Assembly (NCBI RefSeq): GCF_009363095.1
Contig: NZ_CP045295.1
Span: 2,356,001-2,420,000, forward strand
Length of the DNA stretch: 64,000 bases
Reading direction: 5' to 3'
Source of the DNA: Paenibacillus cellulositrophicus
GTDB lineage: Bacteria > Bacillota > Bacilli > Paenibacillales > Paenibacillaceae
Shown here: positions 46,219 through 54,185 of the stretch, piece by piece
How positions within the stretch are numbered: position 1 is the stretch's first letter
Layout of the letters: every line of letters starts with the position of its first letter
Translations under genes and position numbers: made by a program
Notes under the pieces: model-generated
Databases searched by the model: none
The model's input: the letters and a program-made list of their open reading frames with translations, nothing else
What the model was told of the DNA's origin: nothing

Positions 46219-47259
46219 TCAGATCCCCAGCCGCTGCCGGTATTCCGAAGGTGAGATGCCTTCGTATTTCTTGAAGGTTTTCGTGAAGTTGGAATGGTCG
46301 GCATATCCAACCGCGTATGAAATGTCGGTGATCCGGTGCGATTCCTCGCCGAGCATCCGCTTGGCGTATTCCATGCGCCGCTTCGTGCGGTACTGGACGA
46401 AGGTCTCTCCCGTCGCCTGCTTGAACATGACGCTGAAATAGTTGGGATGCAGCCCCAGCTGATCCGCTACTTCCTCCAGCGACACCTCGCTGGCCAAATT
46501 GCGCTCGATGTAATGCTTGGCTTCCTCGATCGGGTCTTTCCATTTCCCTTTCCTCTTCCGGTACAGGCGGTCCAGCGTCTGGCCGATCCGCTCGGCGAAC
46601 CGCCCGAAGGCCTCTTCCCCGGTTGAGTCCGGGCTGAGCTCCAGGCTGTCGTCCAGTTCGATGTTCATCTCCCTGGCTCTCAGCTTCTTAACGAGCAGGC
46701 CGTGGAATTCCTCCAGCATTTCGGCCTTTTGCCGCTCCTGAAGCTGAAAAGCCGAAGTCTCCTGCCGCCACTCCTCCAGCAGCTCCTGAACCTGGCTGCG
46801 GTTCATATAGTAGATGGCCTGGTCAAACCGCTCCAGCCATGCATCCATCTTGGCGACGGAAAGGTAGGCGGAGGCCGGCTTCTGCTTCTCGGCCCGCTGC
46901 ACCAGGCGCCGCAGCGTATCTGCAAGCTCCCGTTTGGCCACCGGCTTCAGCAGGTATTCCCTGACGCCGAAGGCCATACAGGCCTGGGCATATGAGAAAT
47001 CGCCATAACCGGATACGACCACCGTCTGCACCGGGTACTCCTGCTTGGCGATGGCCTCGCACAGGGACAGGCCGTCCATGACCGGCATCCGGATATCCGT
47101 AAACACGAAATCGGGGAGCTCCTCCCCGATCGCCTGCAGCGCCTCGCGCCCGTTGGCGGCGAGCCGGATGGATGAAATCCGGATCCCGGACTGCTGAATG
47201 AATACGCTTAGTCCTTTCAGAATCATAGGTTCATCGTCAACGAGCAAAATCCGATACAT
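46219..47259 (-). CDS. YesN-type response regulator with AraC DNA-binding domain
   Basis: 346 residues from ATG 47259, with AAAGGAG nine bases upstream. The receiver domain occupies 1-120, with Asp55 (VFTDIRMP) as phosphorylation site and acidic Asp8-Asp9. A linker of about 130 residues follows. The C-terminal 100 residues are an AraC double helix-turn-helix (VSLEEVADQLGLHPNYFSVMF; ITDISYAVGYADHSNFTKTF). It should activate the flanking transporter and lyase genes. It is followed immediately by its kinase. Confidence 0.9.
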   Translation of the reverse strand: MYRILLVDDEPMILKGLSVFIQQSGIRISSIRLAANGREALQAIGEELPDFVFTDIRMPVMDGLSLCEAIAKQEYPVQTVVVSGYGDFSYAQACMAFGVREYLLKPVAKRELADTLRRLVQRAEKQKPASAYLSVAKMDAWLERFDQAIYYMNRSQVQELLEEWRQETSAFQLQERQKAEMLEEFHGLLVKKLRAREMNIELDDSLELSPDSTGEEAFGRFAERIGQTLDRLYRKRKGKWKDPIEEAKHYIERNLASEVSLEEVADQLGLHPNYFSVMFKQATGETFVQYRTKRRMEYAKRMLGEESHRITDISYAVGYADHSNFTKTFKKYEGISPSEYRQRLGI

Positions 47260-47365
47260 CCTCAAGAGCTCCTTTCGATTTCGTATTCAGTGTTCGTTTC
47301 TGGGCGGCGGGAACCGGTGAGGGTCGCCGCCCCAATATCTCTAGCAGGTGAACAACCGCCAATTC

Positions 47366-48937
47366 CTACTTCCGCGGCAAGAAGATGCCCTCTTTTTTCT
47401 GGTAGCGTTCATTGGCCTCCTTCAATACGGCGCTGCCTCCCTTTGACTTCCATTCCTCGATCACCTTCGGCCAATTTTCGATCGGCTCCTGGCCGTAGAC
47501 CATTTTGACCATGTGGGTCACGAGCACCGGCGGCGGCGTATCCGAAAGCGGAGTGATGTCCGGGTTCTTTTTAAGCGCTTCCAATCTGGGGTCAAATTCG
47601 ATGCCGTCACGGCCCTCGTTCGCCAGAATGTTATCGAACACACCCATCAGCTTGCGCCCGTCTTCCGTCAGGCTGAGCGATCCCTTGTTGTACGTCGTGT
47701 CCTGCACGAGCCACAGGAAGGACTGCCGGTAGCGCTCCTCGTCAACTGCTTTGGAGTCGGTCGGCTGCTTGTAGTTGATTTTGTCCCCGTCCATCGTGTA
47801 CGCTTCGCCTTCGACACCGAAGGTAAAAAACTCCTCGGCTTCATCCGATACCATCCAGTCGAGGAATTGGATGATTTTCTCCGGATGTTCGTATTTGGCA
47901 TTAATGAAATAAGAACGGTTTACGTCGCCGTACAAATAATATCCGCCCTTGCCGTCCGGTCCGGTCGGGGAGGGGATCACTTCGAGCTTCGCGTCAGGAA
48001 CCGTATCCTGCAGCTGGGTCTGCCATTGGAGCAGCTCGTTGGCGTTCATCGACCAGATACCGGCTTTTCCGGACAGGATTGTGTTCTTGAACGTCGTCGG
48101 GTTGATCGTGGCAAATTCCTTGTTGATCAGCCCTTCGTCATACATCGTTTTGTAGGTGGACAGAGCTTTCATCATATTGTCTGCATCGAAAAATTTGGGC
48201 TGCACCTGACCGTCCACTTCCTCAAACTGGCTTAAATACGGGAAAACATCGTACGCTCCGAAGACCGTATCCGCATATTTGAAGTCCTGACGGCCCATGT
48301 ACGGATTTTCGACGCCCATCTTTTTAAAAGCGCGCAGCACTTCCATAAAATCGTCGATCGTCTTCGGCACCAGCAGGCCTGCTTTGTCCAACAGATCCTT
48401 GCGGATCCAGGTCGCGCGGCGGGAAGGGTTGCCGAGCCACTCCGGAATACCATAGATTTTACCTTCATAGGTCATGCGATTCCAGGCTTCTTTCGGGATT
48501 TTTTGCAGCAGGTTCTGCCCGTACTTCTGCAGCAGGTCGTCCAGCGGCATAAAGACCCCCGCCTCCACCGACCCCGCCATCTCTTTCCCGGTGACTCCGC
48601 CCTGGCCCTGTACCACGTCCGGAATGTCGCCCGTGGCAAACATTTGCGCCATCTTCTGGTCGTATTCGCTATGCGGAACCAGGCGGATGTCCATGTCGGT
48701 GTTCGTCAGCTCCTCCAGCTTCTTCACCCACTTATCCGCGTTAATATCCGGCGATTTTTCCACATGGCCGAAATTCAGCGTCCGCAGCGAAATCGAAAAC
48801 TTGGTGACCCCGTTGTCCTCCGTGCTCGTCCCCGCATCCTTGCCGCTGGCGGATGAATCATTGTCCTTGCCGCCGCACCCGGCGAGCAGAGATGCCGTCA
48901 TTACGGTGGCCAGCATCAGGCTTACCCATTTTTTCAT
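47366..48937 (-). CDS. Extracellular solute-binding lipoprotein (LplA-like), uronate locus
   Basis: 523 residues from ATG 48937, with AGAGGGGA upstream. The signal sequence MKKWVSLMLATVMTASLLAG ends in lipobox LAGC, so Cys21 should be lipid-modified. The mature part begins with a Ser/Asp-rich spacer and is a family-1 solute-binding protein. It follows two permease genes and precedes a YesN/YesM pair. Its ligand is most likely the oligosaccharide later cut by the heparinase-type lyase. Confidence 0.88.
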   Translation of the reverse strand: MKKWVSLMLATVMTASLLAGCGGKDNDSSASGKDAGTSTEDNGVTKFSISLRTLNFGHVEKSPDINADKWVKKLEELTNTDMDIRLVPHSEYDQKMAQMFATGDIPDVVQGQGGVTGKEMAGSVEAGVFMPLDDLLQKYGQNLLQKIPKEAWNRMTYEGKIYGIPEWLGNPSRRATWIRKDLLDKAGLLVPKTIDDFMEVLRAFKKMGVENPYMGRQDFKYADTVFGAYDVFPYLSQFEEVDGQVQPKFFDADNMMKALSTYKTMYDEGLINKEFATINPTTFKNTILSGKAGIWSMNANELLQWQTQLQDTVPDAKLEVIPSPTGPDGKGGYYLYGDVNRSYFINAKYEHPEKIIQFLDWMVSDEAEEFFTFGVEGEAYTMDGDKINYKQPTDSKAVDEERYRQSFLWLVQDTTYNKGSLSLTEDGRKLMGVFDNILANEGRDGIEFDPRLEALKKNPDITPLSDTPPPVLVTHMVKMVYGQEPIENWPKVIEEWKSKGGSAVLKEANERYQKKEGIFLPRK

Positions 48938-49061
48938 CGTATCCCCTCTTTCCCCGCTTTGATTGCTCTTGTGTATGCTCTTTGTTGGATTTGGCAAGTT
49001 GATTGTATCGTTAACGTTTGCCCGACCGTGAGGTGGCAACTTCAGTTCGGGTAGTTCATTT

Positions 49062-49943
49062 TTAAGATTTGACCGCGCCGAGTGTAAGCCCTTTCACAAA
49101 ATGCTTCTGCAGGAACGGATACAGCAAAATGATCGGCAACGTCGCGATGACAATGGTCGCCATCTTGATTCCCTCCGGGGAGGTAAACGCCAGCTCGCTG
49201 AACTGCGAGGCGCCGGGGTCGATGCTGAGATCGTCGGTCTCGAACATCTTTTTCAGCAGCACCTGAAGCGGCCACCACTTCGGCTGATCGATGTAATACA
49301 GCGCGTTCATATAGGCGTTCCAATGTCCTACCGCGTAAAAAATACCGAGCGAGGCCATCACCGGCTTGGAGAGCGGCACCACCATCTTCATCAGGATGCG
49401 TACCTCCCCGCAGCCGTCGATGCGGGCGGAATCGATGACCTCCGCGGGCAGCTGCTTGAAGAACGAATGCATCACAAAAAAGTTAAACGCGCTGATCGCA
49501 CCGGGCAAAATCATGGCCCACGGGGTATTCATCAAATGCAGATTTTTCATCAGCAAAAAGTTCGGAATCAGCGGCGCGCTGAAAATCATCGTAATCAGCA
49601 CCATCAGCATGATCAGCTTCCGCCCGACATACTCCTCGCGGGACACCGGGTAAGCCAGCGTTGCCGTCGCCACCAGGTTGATCAACGTTCCGGCCACCGT
49701 AATGAAGACGGAAACCGCGAACGCGCGCCATATGGACGCGTCACTGAACACGTACCGGTAGTTGATCGTCGTAGCGTCCACCGGCCAGAACGTCACCTTG
49801 CCCGACGTGACCGCTTCCGATGCGCTGAAGGACTGGGCGATGACGTTCAGAAACGGCAGGAACATGGCGAGCCCGAGCAGGCACATGAACAGGATGTTGA
49901 ACGCGTTGAATAGTAGATAGCTCCTAGACATCATTCGGTGCAA
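49062..49943 (-). CDS. Sugar ABC transporter permease, LplC/MalG type (uronate locus)
   Basis: A 293-residue membrane protein with about six spans. The best start is TTG 49943, eight bases after GGGAGG; ATG codons three and four codons later have no matching ribosome site. The EAA loop reads IDSARIDGCGEVRILMKMVVPL, and the tail LQKHFVKGLTLGAVKS is typical of LplC. It is 16 bp downstream of its partner permease. No ATPase gene is nearby. Confidence 0.9.
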   Translation of the reverse strand: MHRMMSRSYLLFNAFNILFMCLLGLAMFLPFLNVIAQSFSASEAVTSGKVTFWPVDATTINYRYVFSDASIWRAFAVSVFITVAGTLINLVATATLAYPVSREEYVGRKLIMLMVLITMIFSAPLIPNFLLMKNLHLMNTPWAMILPGAISAFNFFVMHSFFKQLPAEVIDSARIDGCGEVRILMKMVVPLSKPVMASLGIFYAVGHWNAYMNALYYIDQPKWWPLQVLLKKMFETDDLSIDPGASQFSELAFTSPEGIKMATIVIATLPIILLYPFLQKHFVKGLTLGAVKS

Positions 49944-49959
49944 CCGTCGTTCCTCCCTT

Positions 49960-50931
49960 CTAGTACAGGCCTTCGCCCGTCGTTTTCTTGCTGAGCATGT
50001 TGCCGATGAGGACCAGCACCAGCCCCACCACCGATTTGAACAAGCCTACCGCCGTCGTATAGCTGTACAGCTGCGACAGGAGGCCGGAGCGGTAGATGTA
50101 CGTGTCGAGAATCTCCCCGTTTTCCGTATTGAGCGCGTTCAGGAACACCCACACCCGCTCAAAGCCGAAGTCGAGAAACTTGCCGATGTGCAGCAGGAAC
50201 AAAATCATGATCGTCGGCAGCAGCGCCGGCAGCGTGATCCGGAGCGTCTGCTTCCACCGGTTCGCCCCGTCGATCTCGGCCGCTTCGTACAGGTCGGGAT
50301 TGATTCCCGCCAGGGCGGCCAGGTACAGGATCGTGCCGTATCCCATGTCCCGCCAAATGCCCGAGCCGACCAGCACGCTGCGGATGTAGGCGTTGTCGCC
50401 GAGGAAGTACACCGGCTCAATGCCGAACAGACCGAGCAGCTGGTTCAAAATGCCCGTGGACGGGGACAAAATGGCCACCGACATGCCGGCGATGACGACC
50501 CAGGACAGAAAGTGCGGCATATACACCACGGTTTGGATGACCCTTTTGAACACGACCAGCCTCAGCTCGTTGAGCAGCAGGGCCAGAATGATCGGGGCCG
50601 GAAACGCAATGATCAGATCGTAGAGCCCGATGAGCAGCGTATTTTTCAAAATCCGCAAAAAGTCGTAATGCTGGAACATCATCGTAAAGTTGGCGAAGCC
50701 CACCCACTCGCTGCCCGTGAATCCCTTAAAAATGTTGTAATCCTGAAACGCGATGATCGAGCCGCCCAGCGGAATGTACTTGAAGATGAGAAAATACACG
50801 ATCCCGGGAAGGGAAATCACGTACAGCGCCTTGTACTTCCACATGAGGTGGATCAGTCCGCCGCCCCTTCCCGGCCTTCGGACCACGCTTTGGGCCGTCA
50901 GCTCGGCTGCTTCCGTTTTGATCGTCGACAT
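49960..50931 (-). CDS. Sugar ABC transporter permease, LplB/MalF type (uronate locus)
   Basis: 323 residues from ATG 50931, preceded by AAAAGGAGGA. Six hydrophobic spans, the segment IFKYIPLGGSIIAFQDYN and the EAA loop YEAAEIDGANRWKQTLRITL place it in the LplB class. It is the first gene of the minus-strand locus that continues with LplC, binding protein, two-component pair, SDR, lyase and cupin. Its upstream region carries the large hairpin-rich repeats. Confidence 0.9.
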   Translation of the reverse strand: MSTIKTEAAELTAQSVVRRPGRGGGLIHLMWKYKALYVISLPGIVYFLIFKYIPLGGSIIAFQDYNIFKGFTGSEWVGFANFTMMFQHYDFLRILKNTLLIGLYDLIIAFPAPIILALLLNELRLVVFKRVIQTVVYMPHFLSWVVIAGMSVAILSPSTGILNQLLGLFGIEPVYFLGDNAYIRSVLVGSGIWRDMGYGTILYLAALAGINPDLYEAAEIDGANRWKQTLRITLPALLPTIMILFLLHIGKFLDFGFERVWVFLNALNTENGEILDTYIYRSGLLSQLYSYTTAVGLFKSVVGLVLVLIGNMLSKKTTGEGLY

Positions 50932-51109
50932 ATCGGTCCTCCTTTTCGCGCACGTCGTATAGCTGTGCTTATTTTTCATAGTAACGGTGGAGGGATGGGG
51001 GTTGCTTGGCATGAACAGGGGTGGGCTGGTTATTTTTTAAGATTGGGGGCGTGGTTGAAAAAAGGACGAAGCCAATACGCCGCTGTATCTTCTTTGGGTG
51101 GAGCCGCCT

Positions 51110-51480
51110 CGAAGAAAGAAATAACGAAACCCAGACTTTTGTGCTCGGGGAGGGACGCATTTGGGATTCCAGCCGCTGTTGAAGCCGTGTTCCTTGATGA
51201 GACAAGGAGGTGGGAACACGGCTTCAAAGGCGGCACGTAAACTTTCCACCCCATATGCTTTCCCTCTTTGGAGTTCAGGTGGCAGTGACTGCTGCGTTAC
51301 AGTTCGATAATTGAAGCTACCTTCTCCCTCTTTCCTGCTGCTAGCCATTTTTATCGCCTCCGGTTACCGCACCAGCACAACGCCTCCGCTCGTGACCTTA
51401 TAAAATACCCAGCTTGTGGGGGGATGCAAAAAAAGAGGCGTGTGGCCTTACGGCACGCCTCTTTTGGTTATCTAGCTGAT
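51110..51480. repeat. Hairpin-rich tandem repeat, copy A
   Basis: First of two adjacent, imperfect copies of a unit of roughly 375 bp. Two blocks are nearly identical in both copies (about 51150-51277 and 51389-51480) and the middle has diverged. The first block holds a perfect 15-bp inverted repeat (TTGAAGCCGTGTTCC at 51179-51193 with its complement at 51213-51227). Its 19-base loop contains AAGGAGGTG, the exact complement of the 16S rRNA 3' tail. Frames across it are not conserved between copies, so I do not call a gene. Confidence 0.85.
51428..51466. terminator. Terminator-like hairpin in repeat copy A
   Basis: A perfect 12-bp stem (AAAAGAGGCGTG with CACGCCTCTTTT) has an 11-base loop. Seven T follow on the minus strand and four on the plus strand. 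Confidence 0.7.
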
Positions 51481-51860
51481 TCGAAGGAGCAATAAGGAAA
51501 CCCATACTTCAGCGCTCGGGGGAGGGACGCATTTGGGGCTTCAGCCGCTGTTGAAGCCGTGTTCCTTTGATGAGATAAGGAGGTGGGAACACGGCTTCAA
51601 AGGCGGCACGTAAACTTTCCACCCCATATGCTTTCCCTCTTTGGAGTTCATTTTAGCGGGGACTGCTACCTCTGAGTTAGCTTGCGGAGACTGGCCTTGT
51701 CTCCTTACTTTAGCTGCTTGGCCAATTAGTTTTTCCTACGGTTACTGCCGTCAGCACTACTCACCCGCTCGTGACCTTATAAAATACCCAGCTTGTGGGG
51801 GGGATGCAAAAAAGAGGCGTGTCGCCTTACGGCACGCCTCTTTGGGTTATCTAGCTGATT
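51481..51860. repeat. Hairpin-rich tandem repeat, copy B
   Basis: Second copy, directly joined to copy A. The 15-bp inverted repeat recurs exactly at 51551-51565 and 51586-51600, while the loop differs by an inserted T and a C-to-T change but keeps AAGGAGGTG at 51577-51585. The start of a third unit is visible at 51861-51900 before the SDR gene end. The middle of the unit has diverged strongly from copy A. Confidence 0.85.
51808..51843 (-). terminator. Terminator in repeat copy B, serving the SDR gene
   Basis: An 11-bp stem (AAAGAGGCGTG with CACGCCTCTTT) is followed by six T on the minus strand. It lies about 70 bp after the SDR stop. Confidence 0.75.
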
Positions 51861-51914
51861 CAAAGGAGCAGCAGCGAAACCCCTACACCGGTGCTCAGGA
51901 GTGAGCCCCTCCTA

Positions 51915-52727
51915 TCACCGGAACTGCTCAGCAATACCGGCCATAAATTCCTCCTCCGGCACCCTGCTGCGCAAATCCAGCAGGAACTCGGCGTCCGGAC
52001 CGGCGATATACCGGAACCGGGGAGAAGGATCGGCCGCCGCCTCGTAGATCGTCTTGGCGATGTGCTCTGGTGTGGACGACTGGGTTTCGAAGCTCTCCAG
52101 CTGCTTTTTCATAACGGTGCCGGTATAGGCTGCGTACGCCTCCAGCGAATCGTCCTTCAGCACATCCAGCGAACGTCCGGTAAAATCCGTCGCCACGTTG
52201 CCCGGCTCCACGAGCTTCACCCGGATGTTGAGCTCAGCCAGCTCATAGTAGAGCGATTCGGAGAATCCTTCCACCGCCCACTTGCTCGCGTGGTACAACG
52301 ACAGCAGCGGGAAAGCCACCCTGCCGCCGGCCGACGAGACGTTGATCACTGTTCCGCCGCCCTGGGCCCGGAAATGTGGAAGAAGCGCCCGGGTCGTCTG
52401 CATCACGCCATGGACGTTGACATCAAACTGTTTGCGTACCTGGGCGTCCGTCGCCGCTTCAAAAGCGCCGAATGCCGCATAACCCGCGTTGTTCAGCAGG
52501 ACATCGATCCGCCCAAACCGGTCCATCCCCTCTGCTACCGCCGCCTCGATGGTATCCTTCCGCTCCACATCCAAACGGGTCACCAGCACCCGCTCCAAGG
52601 ACCGCAGTCCGGTTTCCTGTTCCGGCGAACGCATCGTCGCAATGACATTCCACCCCTGCTGCTGAAAAAACTGTGCCGCCGCTTTTCCAATACCTGATGA
52701 AGCACCCGTAATCAAAATCGATTTCAC
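51915..52727 (-). CDS. Short-chain dehydrogenase/reductase
   Basis: A 270-residue SDR starting at GTG 52727 with AGGAGGAA upstream. TGASSGIGKAA at residues 7-17, NNAGYAAFGAFE, serine in NVSSAGG, and YHASK as the catalytic Tyr-x-x-x-Lys. The C-terminal region resembles the oxidoreductase group that acts on retinol- or steroid-like or carbonyl substrates. There is no clear operon partner. Substrate unknown. Confidence 0.88.
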   Translation of the reverse strand: MKSILITGASSGIGKAAAQFFQQQGWNVIATMRSPEQETGLRSLERVLVTRLDVERKDTIEAAVAEGMDRFGRIDVLLNNAGYAAFGAFEAATDAQVRKQFDVNVHGVMQTTRALLPHFRAQGGGTVINVSSAGGRVAFPLLSLYHASKWAVEGFSESLYYELAELNIRVKLVEPGNVATDFTGRSLDVLKDDSLEAYAAYTGTVMKKQLESFETQSSTPEHIAKTIYEAAADPSPRFRYIAGPDAEFLLDLRSRVPEEEFMAGIAEQFR

Positions 52728-52955
52728 GCCAATTCCTCCTCGTTTCTCATTTACAAGGAGATTATAGCGCGTAGAATGAACTATGTAAACTGATATTAAC
52801 TATTTTAGTTAAGTTTATATAAAATAATTTATATCGTTTGTCTCCACAGCAGACTAAGACGAGCACGGATGCGGGACGGACAAAGGTGATTTAAAGATTT
52901 AGGAGGCAAATGGGGAGTCGCCGCAAAGGGAGCCTAAGAACTTCCGTTAGCGTAT

Positions 52956-53020
52956 TACCTAGGAATGAGATTTAGTGTACTACCTCGGAATGAGATTGAG
53001 TGTTTTCCCTCGGAATGAAG
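52956..53020. repeat. 25-bp direct repeat, 2.6 copies
   Basis: Units start at 52956, 52981 and 53006 with an exact 25-bp period; each contains the core CCTMGGAATGA. The surrounding gap 52728-53034 has no gene. The unit is uninterrupted by spacers, so it is not a CRISPR. Function unknown. Confidence 0.75.
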
Positions 53021-53036
53021 GATATGGTGCAGACAA

Positions 53037-53063
53037 CAAAAAGAGGCCAACGCGGCCTCTTCT
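53037..53063 (-). terminator. Terminator after the MerR regulator
   Basis: An 8-bp stem (AAGAGGCC with GGCCTCTT) has a 4-base loop and is followed by five T on the minus strand. It starts 4 bp after the MerR gene stop. Confidence 0.75.
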
Positions 53064-53066
53064 TGC

Positions 53067-53474
53067 TCATTTACCGGACGGCACTTTGGGTGGCACCGCC
53101 TGGTTTTGTTCTTTTTCCATCCCTTTGTAATGATCGATTTTATCGTCAATACTTCGCAAATGATCCCGAAGCACCCGCATTTGCTCATAAATGTGCGCCT
53201 GGTGGGCCTCCAGCATTTCCCGCCTTTCCGTTATCGTGGAATCGCCTTCGCTCCGCAGGTCCGAAAACCGCTTCATCTCGCTGATCGGCATTCCCGTTCC
53301 CCTTAATCGCATCAAAAATTCAACCCATAACAAATCGGACTCCCGGTACAGGCGGTAGCCGTGCTCATCCCGGGGTACCCCTTCCAACAAGCCAATCCGC
53401 TCGTAGTAACGCAGCGTATGCACAGACAGACCCGTTTTTTGGGAAAGCTTCTGAATCGTGTATTGGTTCTCCAT
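53067..53474 (-). CDS. MerR family transcriptional regulator
   Basis: A 135-residue regulator. The N-terminal winged helix is YTIQKLSQKTGLSVHTLRYYERIGLL, followed by RYYR-type contacts (GYRLYRESDLLWV) and a long coiled-coil helix at 80-120. No metal-binding cysteines are present, so it is of the AdhR/organic-stress type rather than a metal sensor. It is divergent from a carboxymuconolactone decarboxylase, which carries a MerR-type promoter. It probably controls that gene and itself. Confidence 0.9.
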   Translation of the reverse strand: MENQYTIQKLSQKTGLSVHTLRYYERIGLLEGVPRDEHGYRLYRESDLLWVEFLMRLRGTGMPISEMKRFSDLRSEGDSTITERREMLEAHQAHIYEQMRVLRDHLRSIDDKIDHYKGMEKEQNQAVPPKVPSGK

Positions 53475-53579
53475 GGCTGCATTATATCACTAAATCCCCT
53501 GCACAGCGGGCCCTTTGCTTCGATCTGCTTTAATCCCTTGCGTCTCTCTGGAATGGTAAAGTTCCTTGCAAAAAAAGCC

Positions 53580-53610
53580 TTGCTTTAGAGCGCGCTCAAA
53601 GCTGTAGCAT
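53580..53610 (+). promoter_or_regulatory. MerR-type promoter with 19-bp spacer and dyad operator
   Basis: TTGCTT (53580-53585) and TAGCAT (53605-53610) are separated by exactly 19 bp, the over-long spacing that MerR activators correct by twisting DNA. The spacer carries a dyad at 53582-53602 with arms GCTTT and AAAGC around a GAGCGCGCTC centre. It drives the decarboxylase gene whose ATG is 47 bp downstream. Confidence 0.75.
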
Positions 53611-53656
53611 AAAACTCAAGAAGCGGTTAAAACATCATTTCAGGAGGTCAAAAACA

Positions 53657-54037
53657 ATGACAAACGAACGTTACGAACGCGGATGGGAAAAGCTGCTGGA
53701 AGTCGATGGCGACGGCGGGCAGCGTGTGATGGACTCACTCAGCGATATCGCCCCGGACCTGGGGAAATACATCATCGAATTTGCCTTTGGCGACATTTAT
53801 TCACGGGAGGGGCTGGACCTGAGGCAGCGCGAACTGATTACGATCGCTTCCCTGACGACGCAAGGGGGATGTGAAGCGCAGCTGAACGTGCACATCAACG
53901 CCGGGCTGAATGTCGGGCTGACCGCCGGCGAAATTGTGGAAGCCATCATCCAGTGCGCGCCGTACACCGGCTTTCCCCGGGTGCTGAACGCGGTATTCGA
54001 GGCAAAACGGATTTTTAAAGAACGCCATTTAATATAA
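53657..54037 (+). CDS. Carboxymuconolactone decarboxylase family protein
   Basis: A 126-residue protein of the AhpD-like CMD fold, with AGGAGGT upstream of the ATG. The motif region is LTTQGGCEAQLNVHINAGLNVGLTAGEIVE, with one cysteine rather than the CxxC of AhpD peroxidases, so it is closer to decarboxylases. It has the conserved Arg in LRQREL and Tyr in APYTGFPRVLN. It is the target of the MerR promoter. A detoxification role for a reactive carbonyl or aromatic compound is plausible. It ends in its own terminator. Confidence 0.85.
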   Translation: MTNERYERGWEKLLEVDGDGGQRVMDSLSDIAPDLGKYIIEFAFGDIYSREGLDLRQRELITIASLTTQGGCEAQLNVHINAGLNVGLTAGEIVEAIIQCAPYTGFPRVLNAVFEAKRIFKERHLI

Positions 54038-54045
54038 TGGGCGAA

Positions 54046-54071
54046 GGGGCGGCGGATGAGCCGCCTTTTTT
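54046..54071 (+). terminator. Terminator after the decarboxylase gene
   Basis: A 6-bp perfect GC stem (GGCGGC with GCCGCC) has a 6-base loop and is followed by six T. Confidence 0.85.
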
Positions 54072-54185
54072 GATCTGCTAGCTGATAGAACTTTAACTTT
54101 TTCCGTTCTTATCGCCACAATAGACAGATATCGTTGCAAGCACATCACTACATTCATATGTTAGGTCAGGAAGGTGGTGGTATGT

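Noticed and set aside
51204..51585. T-box leader suggested by GGTGGGAACACGG in the repeats
   Set aside because: The T-box consensus (AGGGTGGNACCGCG) is not matched, no specifier loop is seen, and no aminoacyl-tRNA or amino acid gene follows.
51110..51860. Insertion sequence as source of the tandem repeat
   Set aside because: No transposase frame, no terminal inverted repeats at unit ends and no target duplication are visible.
51037..51904. Short frames on both strands across the tandem repeat
   Set aside because: Frames shift between copies because A runs and loops differ in length, so coding is not conserved.
52956..53020. CRISPR array from the 25-bp repeat
   Set aside because: The units are contiguous with no spacers and there are no cas genes.
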